The notes below the pieces were generated by a model. The model was given only the letters and a program-made list of their open reading frames with translations, had not been told where the DNA came from and did no database searches. Made by a program: the position numbers and the translations under genes. DNA of 39,737 bases from Bdellovibrionia bacterium (lineage in GTDB: Bacteria > Bdellovibrionota > Bdellovibrionia > Bdellovibrionales > JAGQZY01): the NCBI GenBank assembly GCA_030424665.1, contig JAUHWN010000017.1, forward strand, positions 1 to 39,737. Direction: 5' to 3'. Positions 17,272 to 25,625 of the stretch are shown here, in pieces (position 1 is the first letter of the stretch; each line of letters opens with the position of its first letter).

Positions 17272-19218
17272 ATGTTACGCAATGAAAAAGGACAAATGGC
17301 CATTTTTGTTGCCCTTATTTTTCAGGTGCTTTTTGTTTTCTTTGCCATGGTCGTGAATGTCGGACTTATCGTTCACGATAAAATCGCCTTACAAAATGCT
17401 GTCGATTTATCAGCCTATTACGGAGCCATGAAGCAAGGTGAAATTCTCAATAACATGGCCCATATTAATTACCAAATCAGACAGGTTAACAAATTAGCGA
17501 CGGTTCGCTATCGCGTGATCGGGGATTTTGGTTTAACAAGTCACCCGGTTCGCTCGGGCACTCCTAACTCTGATACAACAGCGTACTCCGCCATACCAGG
17601 AACAGATTCGGCCAATGTTTGTGTGACCCATGCCGATTGGCAAGAGTCCAATGCCACGGATAGAGATGCAACCCTCTGTAATGATATTAACTTTTCAGTT
17701 TCAAACCTTCCATCGGTCAATGTGATCGCCGGGTTCTTGGGTTTTGTTAATGGGATTGCGAGTTTAGTAAATTCACTCCAGGGCGCTTTCGACCGTCGCT
17801 GTGAAATGTCGGGCCCTATCAATTGGAATTTTGCCGCAAAAATAATGGCCATGTATCGAATGGACCTCAATGTCAGAAAGAAAATGTTTGAGTCCCTGGG
17901 TAGAAATTTAACGGGTAGCCCTTCAGATTTTCTCGATAAAAATGGTGATTCGGTTGCAGAGGGTGCACAAAAGACACTTTTTAAAAACATGAGTGTCCAA
18001 GACTTTTCTTTTAGAAATATAGATTTCGAATTTATGAACGGTTTAGCTCAAGGGGATTGCGGTAGTTTTGAACAGGCATTTAGCGACATTCAAATTCTTC
18101 CCATGCTCTTTTATTCTGACTTCAATGATCCTGGTGGTGGTTGTCAGCGAGTGGTTCAACCAATTTCAACTCTTCCGCTTTCGGCGGGAGCCTACCCTGG
18201 CTTGGTTCCCATGGGTCAACCTCTAGAAGTTATGGCACGAGGAGAGCCCGCCGACCCCCTCATGCGTTCAAGTCTTGGTTACGAAAAAAATCCGTGGTGC
18301 ATGGCCTATGTCGGAGTGAAAGCATCAATGACAACGAGAAAACCTTTTATGCCCTTTGGTGGTACCATTTCAATGGAGGCCAGAAGTTTCGCAAAACCTT
18401 TTGGTGGGCGAGTGGGACCATGGCACGGAAGTACCTGGTCCCGGGCGGCGGTTCGATCTTCGGGCGCGCCGACTGATGCTGTAGCACCGCCAAGAGCCAA
18501 TGCTGCAGGCGGAGGTGCTACCGGAAGAATGAACTTTGCGCGCTATCCTGGCGATGGCTTTGGCTATCGCTCAGCGGCAGCTCTAGCGGCGTGGAATCAG
18601 TTTTTCGTCAACAATATCGTTGCGAAAAATGCAGTTCGTTACGCTGATTACGATCACCTCATCACGCCAAATCAATACGAGGGTGCTGGTGACTCATTGG
18701 CTAGGGGTATCTTTAGAAATTTTGAGCTTGCGGCCATCGCTCCTGATATTTTTGATATTACTTACTATTCAATCGAACCACGCTATTATAATAATTATTT
18801 GCGAACCCAACTGGCTCGCGGAACTTATCCATCTCTTTCTCCGATACCCGATTTAGGGGCTGTTAAACCAGATTCCCCAGCAATTGCGAGAAATGTAGAA
18901 GATCAACTCAATGTCGTTCTCTCTGGAAATGCACAAGATCTCGGTCTCGCTTTTTGGAAGGTGCGAAACATCGATCATGTTTTAACAAGCTGGGCGCAAA
19001 AACGGGCCGTTGAATACTCCTTTCCCGACGAGCGCTTTGGTGCTTGTTTTGCCAAACCGAACGATGCTAGGCCCAACCCAGGAAACTGTATTGCCGGCGG
19101 CCGGAATGGCTATTCGGTGAAGCATGTTGGTAAGAAGTATTTAAACTTCAATGGACATGAGCTCGGTAACGACGGGAGTTCTGGTCCGATCCGCAATAGT
19201 CCCCCGGATGACTTTTAA
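17272..19218 (+). CDS. TadG/TadE-like membrane-anchored protein
   Basis: MLRNEKGQMAIFVALIFQVLFVFFAMVVNVGLIVHDKIALQNAVDLSAYYGA is typical of TadG-like N-termini; SD TAGGAGG at 17258-17264 supports ATG 17272 over ORF-track 17236. Confidence 0.75.
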   Translation: MLRNEKGQMAIFVALIFQVLFVFFAMVVNVGLIVHDKIALQNAVDLSAYYGAMKQGEILNNMAHINYQIRQVNKLATVRYRVIGDFGLTSHPVRSGTPNSDTTAYSAIPGTDSANVCVTHADWQESNATDRDATLCNDINFSVSNLPSVNVIAGFLGFVNGIASLVNSLQGAFDRRCEMSGPINWNFAAKIMAMYRMDLNVRKKMFESLGRNLTGSPSDFLDKNGDSVAEGAQKTLFKNMSVQDFSFRNIDFEFMNGLAQGDCGSFEQAFSDIQILPMLFYSDFNDPGGGCQRVVQPISTLPLSAGAYPGLVPMGQPLEVMARGEPADPLMRSSLGYEKNPWCMAYVGVKASMTTRKPFMPFGGTISMEARSFAKPFGGRVGPWHGSTWSRAAVRSSGAPTDAVAPPRANAAGGGATGRMNFARYPGDGFGYRSAAALAAWNQFFVNNIVAKNAVRYADYDHLITPNQYEGAGDSLARGIFRNFELAAIAPDIFDITYYSIEPRYYNNYLRTQLARGTYPSLSPIPDLGAVKPDSPAIARNVEDQLNVVLSGNAQDLGLAFWKVRNIDHVLTSWAQKRAVEYSFPDERFGACFAKPNDARPNPGNCIAGGRNGYSVKHVGKKYLNFNGHELGNDGSSGPIRNSPPDDF

Positions 19219-19519
19219 TGGTAGTTTTTAAAAGTGTATGAAAGTGAATAGACAAAATATTTGTCACTGTCTAAAGACTTACCAGGTGTCGGACCGAAAT
19301 TGCCTCAAAATGAAACACTGTTGTTTTCTGAGACCCTAGTTTCGGCAAAAATCCCAGTATTCATCTATACTAATTTAAAGGGATAAGTGCGAAAAAACTC
19401 AGTTTTTGTTGCCTCATTCCGATAAAGACTTATGTCGTGGAGGACTCTCGTAGTCCGTTCTCTGCAGGTCAAAGACCTCCTCCGCTAAAAAACTGATCTC
19501 CAAAGAAGAGGGGGAGTTC

Positions 19520-20848
19520 GTGTCGAAAAACATTCGATTACTATTCATTTTAATCAGCGGCCTTAGCCTTTCATTGATGGCTCACGCCAACCAGCCAGAT
19601 CCTAACGATATGGATGGTGATGGTTATCGAGATTCAACCTATGGTTCTGGTACCGAGGTTAACGATATTTCGAATAACCAGTATTACAATAATACGAATG
19701 CGAACTCTAACCGACATGACTCTCGAACCATGAATGAGCGTTTAACCGACGCACGAAATGGTCTTGATTCGGCCCAAGGAAATCTTGGTGCTAGTCAACG
19801 AGCTCTATCAGAAGCCATTCGAGCGGCCGAGCAAGCCAATCGCTACCGTGATGACTACAACCCTTACTCGGATCCAGCTGTGCAAGCAGCACAAAGGCAA
19901 GTTCAAGCCAATGAACAAGCCGTCATGCAGGCTGAACAGCATTTACGAAGTGAACAGAGAGTCGCCGGAGCCACTAACAACGCTACAGATGATATGCGTG
20001 ACGATGTGGCCAACGACTTAAATGATGCTGCAAATACCTATGAACTCGGCGGACCCGATTCGGTGAACCGAGGTGCTAAAGGAGCTCAAGCCCAACAAAT
20101 GATCGGTGCGGCCATGAGTGCTGCTGCTGCCGCCGCCTTCTTTTCGAAGTGCGGTTGTCCTGGTTGTCAAATTAACTGTGTACTCGGCGGTCTTTCTGCT
20201 GCCCAAGCTGCCATGATGATGATGGGGGCTGCGCAAACGGGTTCAGGTACAATTAATCCAACCAATGTTGGCTATGGAAGTAGTGGAACAAGTTATGACC
20301 CATCAATATATAGTGGTTCTAACAATCCCAACGCTAGCGGTGTTAGCACAATGGGAGGGCTCAATTCCAACGATCCGGCAGCCATACAGGCCCGAGGGGT
20401 CCTCAATAAACTCAAAGAAATGGGCTATGAATTTAATTCTGATGGAACAGTGACTCTGCCTGACGGAACTAAAGTTTCTTCAAGTGCCTTCAACTCAGCT
20501 AAAGGAATGAAGGACGCTGGATTCTCTGATGCAGAAATCGCCAATGCATTGGCGGCGATGGATCAGGTAAAAGCACAAAACGCTAAGGCCAATGTTGTGG
20601 CTGTTGGTGTTGAAGGCGGCGGCGGTGGCCGTTCTGCCGGAGCTGTGAATGCTTATGGATCTGCGAGCCGTTACGGGAAAAATAAATATGGACGCAAGGG
20701 TAAAGATGCCAAGCGTGGAATTGCCAGCGTTGCTGGAATGAAAAAGAAATTCGGAAGTGACATGATTGGTGTTGCTAGTGACGACATCTTTAAAATGATC
20801 CGTCGTCGATATGATAAGAAACGTAAATCGAAAGCCTTTTTGGAATAA
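19520..20848 (+). CDS. Secreted protein P1: coiled-coil, Ala/Met-rich helices around CxCxxCxxxC, Gly-rich basic C-terminus
   Basis: GTG start with GAGGGGGAG SD; signal peptide LLFILISGLSLSLMAHA; C-terminus DDIFKMIRRRYDKKRK. Confidence 0.8.
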   Translation: MSKNIRLLFILISGLSLSLMAHANQPDPNDMDGDGYRDSTYGSGTEVNDISNNQYYNNTNANSNRHDSRTMNERLTDARNGLDSAQGNLGASQRALSEAIRAAEQANRYRDDYNPYSDPAVQAAQRQVQANEQAVMQAEQHLRSEQRVAGATNNATDDMRDDVANDLNDAANTYELGGPDSVNRGAKGAQAQQMIGAAMSAAAAAAFFSKCGCPGCQINCVLGGLSAAQAAMMMMGAAQTGSGTINPTNVGYGSSGTSYDPSIYSGSNNPNASGVSTMGGLNSNDPAAIQARGVLNKLKEMGYEFNSDGTVTLPDGTKVSSSAFNSAKGMKDAGFSDAEIANALAAMDQVKAQNAKANVVAVGVEGGGGGRSAGAVNAYGSASRYGKNKYGRKGKDAKRGIASVAGMKKKFGSDMIGVASDDIFKMIRRRYDKKRKSKAFLE

Positions 20849-20865
20849 AGGGAGCGAGAAGCATT

Positions 20866-22131
20866 ATGAAAAAGAGTTTATCTATTATTTTTTGTATGAG
20901 TTTACTAGCGGCTGCCCCCAATGTTTTGGCTCAGGCAACTAGAACCCAGCCAGGTCAATCCGAAGGTGGATGTCAGCAAATCGCAAATGACACTCACAAT
21001 TACGTCAACGAGATCCGTCAGCCAGGCGGAGCCCTTGAGCAGGCACAAATTATTTCTGCAGAGGGTGCTGATCAGTCAGAGCTGTCACGCGAAGGTGCGC
21101 AAACAGGCTTCGATAGCATGGTTGATACGAATGCTCGACTTCTTATGTTGAGAGAGCGTTTAAGTGGTCTAACAGGATCTTGTGAAGAAACCTGTTCGCA
21201 ACTCGAAAGAGATCTTGCTCAACAGAAAAGCTATCATGAGCAAATGGCTTCGTCGACAATGATGCCAGCCTCAGCCCAGCACCAGCAGATGGCTCAGGAC
21301 TTCGAAAGCAGAAGGTCGCGTGCTGAACAGGATTTGAATTCCTGTCGAACAGCTGAAAATGAAGAAGGTGGCCAGATGGATGGTCAGCTCGGCAACCTAG
21401 CTCAATTACTTCCAGCCCTCATGGCAATGATGCAAGGAATGGGTGGAGCCGACGACCCTGAAGCGGTTGAGTCGGCCGACAATAGCTGTATTGGTATGGC
21501 AAAACAAAAAATTGAAGCTGCACAAAATGGTGAAGATCCGGCCTATATCGATGCCATCGAAAAAACCTATAACAATCTATGTAACGATAGTGGTGTTGCC
21601 ATTGCTGACCTTGGTTCGGTCGGTGGAGCGACTCCTAACGGAAGTGTCACTGCCAGCCGTACAGGTAACTTGCCCGATAGCCGTGCTATCGATCAAAGTT
21701 TTGCCGGCGGTCTTGAAAAAGACGGTCAGAGCTCTAAAGTCGAAAGCTTTGGTGGATCTGGCGGTGGATTCAACGGTGGATCTGGTGGTGGCGGTCGAGC
21801 AGCGAGCCTCAATGGTCGTCGTCGCGGTGATCCTAATAAATTAAATACCGACATTATGAAGGGAACTTCAGGTGGTGGAATTGGTGGTGGTCGTCGCGGT
21901 GGCGGTGGTGCCTATGCCGCTGGTGGACCTCGTAGTGGTCGATATGGCCGCACACCAAACGCCGACGCTAGTAAAGCCAATTTAAAGCAGTTTTTACCAG
22001 GTGGAAAAAAGTATCGTGGTCCCGCATCGGCTGCCGCTAAAAAAGGCGAAGTCAGTGGTGCTCTTGGGCCATCGAATTTTGAAAAAATAACTCGACGATA
22101 CCAAAAGGTACAGAAGTCGTTACTTCCCTAG
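20866..22131 (+). CDS. Secreted Gly-rich protein P2 with shared C-terminal module
   Basis: Signal peptide SIIFCMSLLAAAPNVLAQ; KVESFGGSGGG...LNTDIMKGTSGGGIGGGRRGGGG...LKQFLPGGKKY...GPSNFEKITRRYQK. Confidence 0.85.
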   Translation: MKKSLSIIFCMSLLAAAPNVLAQATRTQPGQSEGGCQQIANDTHNYVNEIRQPGGALEQAQIISAEGADQSELSREGAQTGFDSMVDTNARLLMLRERLSGLTGSCEETCSQLERDLAQQKSYHEQMASSTMMPASAQHQQMAQDFESRRSRAEQDLNSCRTAENEEGGQMDGQLGNLAQLLPALMAMMQGMGGADDPEAVESADNSCIGMAKQKIEAAQNGEDPAYIDAIEKTYNNLCNDSGVAIADLGSVGGATPNGSVTASRTGNLPDSRAIDQSFAGGLEKDGQSSKVESFGGSGGGFNGGSGGGGRAASLNGRRRGDPNKLNTDIMKGTSGGGIGGGRRGGGGAYAAGGPRSGRYGRTPNADASKANLKQFLPGGKKYRGPASAAAKKGEVSGALGPSNFEKITRRYQKVQKSLLP

Positions 22132-22151
22132 GGAAGGTAATAAATAAATCC

Positions 22152-22190
22152 GTGAGTTTTTCAAGAGTAGGGAGGCTTTGAGAAACTCAC
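22152..22190 (+). other. Intercistronic RNA stem-loop between P2 and P3 genes
   Basis: GTGAGTTTTTCAA / TTGAGAAACTCAC: 13 bp stem with one G-U wobble, 13-nt loop containing AGGGAGG; no following U-tract. Confidence 0.7.
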
Positions 22191-22203
22191 AAGCGAGGGT
22201 TTA

Positions 22204-24426
22204 ATGAAAGTATATGTAGTGATTATTTTAACTTTAGCGAGCTTCGGCTTGGCTAAAGCCTCAGAAGTCTTTCTAGCTCCGGTGGATCTAGATGGGGGAC
22301 TATCTGCGTGGGTTCAAGATATTGAACTCCTTCGAATCGAACATCAAAGTAACTACGTAGAAGTCGACCCTGACAGTCTTTTTGTTCAAGCACTATTAAA
22401 GTTTGAAGAAAGTTATCCAACGAAAAATTACGTGGTTTTAAAGCCGTCGATACAGAAGCGCCCAAATCGTGGCTTAGCTTCAGTTGGTTGTGACCCTACA
22501 GACTTCTTTTGTGAAGATCCCAGCGGAACTTCTGTTTACGAAGACGTGGCAGCGGAACCAGTAGATGCAGAAGAAATTGTGGATTTTCCGCAAGAGAATA
22601 ATGATCTGGTCAGATATAATGAATGTGTGGCAGAGGGAATGAGTCGTGAGGATTGTGCTCAGTCTTTGCTTCCACCAATACCTGAGGAGCGTCCATCGCA
22701 AGCAATGGATGCTTATAATGAGTGTGTTGCCTCCAGAGATCCTTTGGACTGTAATCATCTTCATCCCGATTGGCAGGGTCCAGCGGCTCCGATAGCAGAA
22801 GACCGGCCCCAAGGATGGCATTATCCAGATCCAGTGAACCCAGATATTGAAGTAACAAACTGGGACACCTGTATGCAGGCCTATGAAAATTCAAGTCTTT
22901 GCGGTTACTGGGGTTTTGATCCAAACAATCCAGATGCTGAGTATGATCCCACACAAGTCGGGCGCGTAGATCCTAGTGCCGTTCCTGAAGGGGTTATTGA
23001 CCCGAGTGCAGAAATTACCCCTGGAAGAGTCAACCCCAACGCTGAGGTCCCTCCCGGTGAAGAGGCACCGAGGGTTGCTGGTCCGAGGAAACCCAGTGAA
23101 GAAGTCTTCAATAGATGTGAGCGCAGTTACTCAAGGGCGGCTCCCATTTGTGGATCGGATATGAATGATCCCGACCGCAATGCTGTACAAAACTTTTTAA
23201 GGACTCAAGCCGGTCCAACAATGATGACGGTCGCAAATTTACTCTCCCAGTTTTCTGCCATGAATTCTGCGAGTTCAGCACAAGACACCCAGGGGATGCT
23301 CAATGCCTGTAAAAGAGCGCAAAGAGTAGCTACTGGAATGACGGCACTCAACGGAGCTTGGGCTGGTGGTTGTGCTCTTATGCGAAGACAGTGTGAAGAC
23401 TCTTGTGTTGAGTACATCGATGCGGCCACAATCTATCGTCGTTCGGGCGATGTTTCTCCTGAAGATTTTGACGAAGTGACAGAAAAATTTCAAAGAGCGC
23501 GTCGCCTAGCTTATCAATGTCGAACCAATGGTCCAATGACCCAATCGACACGAGCGGGAATCATGGGTGGTGCTCAGTCGGCCGTTTTAATGTCACAATC
23601 GAGACTCTGTGTAGAGCAACTCGAGGCTTTGGGGCCATGTTCCGGACCGGATGCCCATACAAAGCCAGAGTGTAGTGATTACTGTGGTCGCCCCGAAAAC
23701 GCTGGGAGTCCTGCTTGTGCAACCATTGCAGGAATTGATTGTACGGATCCCTCTCAAGCTCGATCCAATCCAGCCTGTATTTGTCAGCAAAACCCCAACG
23801 ATCCAGCTTGTACTGGTGGCCTTAATCCGATGCCCACTGGAAACAACACAAATAATGGCGGGCGCACGGGCTACGGAACTCCTTCGGGTACTGGTGGAAG
23901 CACGAGCTTTGCCAGTTCTACAACAGGTTATGGCCCTGCTTCAGGCCCTGCTTCAGGCCCTGGTGGCCCCGGAGCGCGCAATCGAAATGGTGGTAATCAA
24001 AATGCCAAAGTCGAGAGCTTTAACGGTTCAGGCGGTAGTGGTCCAGCTGGTGGCGGTGGCGGCGGAGCCACAGGTTTTGGTGGTGGATCGAACCCTGGAG
24101 CTACTGGTATAGCTCTTAAAACTGATATTATGGGCGGTACAACTGGTGGAGGACTTGGTCGTCGTCGCGGTGGCAATGGTCGCCTAGGGCGTGTGGTTCG
24201 TGGTCGTCGAGCCGGTACTAATAACCAAAACCAACAAAACCAAGGTGTGGATCTCGCCTCCTTTTTACCAGGTGGCGCTGGCTATGCCCAGTACCAGAAA
24301 CAAAGAGGTCTTGCTGGAAATATGACGATCAAAGCGAGAGATGGAATAACTGGACCTTATGGGCCGAGCTTATTTGATAAGGTGTCGCGACGCTATCGAA
24401 TTAAAGAAAGAACGCTCACTCCATAA
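22204..24426 (+). CDS. Secreted Cys/Gly-rich protein P3 with shared C-terminal module
   Basis: Signal peptide VVIILTLASFGLAKAS; repeated Cys-pair units; KVESFNGSGGS...LKTDIMGGTTGGGLGRRRGG...LASFLPGGAGY...GPSLFDKVSRRYRIK. Confidence 0.85.
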   Translation: MKVYVVIILTLASFGLAKASEVFLAPVDLDGGLSAWVQDIELLRIEHQSNYVEVDPDSLFVQALLKFEESYPTKNYVVLKPSIQKRPNRGLASVGCDPTDFFCEDPSGTSVYEDVAAEPVDAEEIVDFPQENNDLVRYNECVAEGMSREDCAQSLLPPIPEERPSQAMDAYNECVASRDPLDCNHLHPDWQGPAAPIAEDRPQGWHYPDPVNPDIEVTNWDTCMQAYENSSLCGYWGFDPNNPDAEYDPTQVGRVDPSAVPEGVIDPSAEITPGRVNPNAEVPPGEEAPRVAGPRKPSEEVFNRCERSYSRAAPICGSDMNDPDRNAVQNFLRTQAGPTMMTVANLLSQFSAMNSASSAQDTQGMLNACKRAQRVATGMTALNGAWAGGCALMRRQCEDSCVEYIDAATIYRRSGDVSPEDFDEVTEKFQRARRLAYQCRTNGPMTQSTRAGIMGGAQSAVLMSQSRLCVEQLEALGPCSGPDAHTKPECSDYCGRPENAGSPACATIAGIDCTDPSQARSNPACICQQNPNDPACTGGLNPMPTGNNTNNGGRTGYGTPSGTGGSTSFASSTTGYGPASGPASGPGGPGARNRNGGNQNAKVESFNGSGGSGPAGGGGGGATGFGGGSNPGATGIALKTDIMGGTTGGGLGRRRGGNGRLGRVVRGRRAGTNNQNQQNQGVDLASFLPGGAGYAQYQKQRGLAGNMTIKARDGITGPYGPSLFDKVSRRYRIKERTLTP
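23932..23962 (+). repeat. 12-bp tandem repeat GGCCCTGCTTCA x 2.6, in frame (GPAS)
   Basis: Direct reading: ggccctgcttca ggccctgcttca ggccctg. Confidence 0.9.
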
Positions 24427-24458
24427 AAAGTAAATTAAAATTTACGGATCAACGACTT

Positions 24459-24491
24459 GCCTGAGCTCAAACGCTCAGGCATTGTTTTTTT
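24459..24491 (+). terminator. Rho-independent terminator (or attenuator/operator) abutting the anmK start codon
   Basis: GCCTGAGC-TCAAAC-GCTCAGGC then ATTGTTTTTTT; ATG of anmK is the next base. Confidence 0.8.
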
Positions 24492-25619
24492 ATGACTAAG
24501 AAAAATTTAAACATCGTTGGAATTATGAGCGGAACGAGTATGGATGGAGTTGACTACGTCCTTTGTCGTTTCAAAAATGTTGGATCGTCGCCAAAGATTG
24601 AATTCCTAGATTTAAAGTCGGTGCAATTTTCAACTAAGCTTCTTGATAAACTTCATTTGGCAGCACAAAACAAGCTCAGTCTCTGGGAGAGTTCTGAACT
24701 CCATTTTGAATTGGGAGAGTTTTATTCTAAAAAATTGAAGGCCATCGCCAAGTCAAAGGCTTGGAAGATCGATTTAATCGGGCTCCACGGGCAAACGGTT
24801 TACCATAGGGGGAGGCATTCAAGCTTGCAATTGGGAGATGCAAATTTTCTAAGCCAAGACTTCAATTGCCCGGTGGTTTCTAACTTTCGAGCGGCTGATG
24901 TCGCTCTGGGCGGCCATGGTGCGCCCTTAGCGCCTTTCTTTCACAAAACCTTGCTATTACCCCTCTTGAAGTCAAAGGCCCTGGCATTTCACAACCTCGG
25001 GGGAATTTCTAATCTTACCTATCTTAAAAAGACGGGATCAGGCCGTCTTCAATTTCATTCATTCGACACGGGACCGGCTAACATTCTCATGAATCTCGAA
25101 TACATGCGTAATTTTCCGGACTCTCGAGGTTATGACCGAAATGGTTTGATGGCATCCAAGGGCACAGTTTCGACTACAATTTTAACTAAAATGTTGAGGC
25201 ATCCTTTTTTGCGTAAGAAGTTTCCGAAGAGTTGTGGTCGCGAAGAGTTTGGTGAAGAGTTTTTAAAAATCTACCGCAATTCCTTGAATCGTCTGAGTGT
25301 TGAAGACCGCTTAGCGACACTTTGTGAGTTTTCGGCCCTTACAATTGCCGAGGCCTATTCGAAGCTTTTAAAAGACCTTCCCGAAACGATCTACTTTTCT
25401 GGAGGTGGTGTTTACAATAGAAGTCTGATGTCTCGCATACAATACTACTTACCCGATGTCGAAGTTAAAACTTCTCTAGATTTAGGCTGGCCTGCCAACG
25501 CTATTGAAGGCGGTGCTTTTGCTCTTTTAGCCGGCTATCGCTATTTCGAAATGCCTTTAGAGTTAAAGCCTATTACTGGGGCAAGAAAAAATAGTTTATT
25601 GGGTCAAGTGACGATTTAA
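24492..25619 (+). CDS. anmK: Anhydro-N-acetylmuramic acid kinase
   Basis: IVGIMSGTSMDGVDYVLC, GLHGQTVYHRG, QLGDANFLSQDFNCPVVSNFRAADVALGGHGAPLAPFFHK, FHNLGGISNLTYL, FDTGPANILMN. Confidence 0.95.
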   Translation: MTKKNLNIVGIMSGTSMDGVDYVLCRFKNVGSSPKIEFLDLKSVQFSTKLLDKLHLAAQNKLSLWESSELHFELGEFYSKKLKAIAKSKAWKIDLIGLHGQTVYHRGRHSSLQLGDANFLSQDFNCPVVSNFRAADVALGGHGAPLAPFFHKTLLLPLLKSKALAFHNLGGISNLTYLKKTGSGRLQFHSFDTGPANILMNLEYMRNFPDSRGYDRNGLMASKGTVSTTILTKMLRHPFLRKKFPKSCGREEFGEEFLKIYRNSLNRLSVEDRLATLCEFSALTIAEAYSKLLKDLPETIYFSGGGVYNRSLMSRIQYYLPDVEVKTSLDLGWPANAIEGGAFALLAGYRYFEMPLELKPITGARKNSLLGQVTI

Positions 25620-25625
25620 AGCTTT

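Noticed and set aside
19436-19500. Possible c-di-GMP (GEMM) or other known riboswitch upstream of P1, from GTCAAAGACCTCCTCCGCTAAAA resemblance
   Set aside because: Only a short stretch looks similar; the conserved GEMM core segments and tetraloop/receptor pattern are not recognisable. Kept only as a structured leader.
23651-24112. 153-aa + strand ORF in another frame of P3 (and 21443-21844 in P2)
   Set aside because: Open only because of the biased GGT/GGC-rich Gly repeat coding of the true frame.
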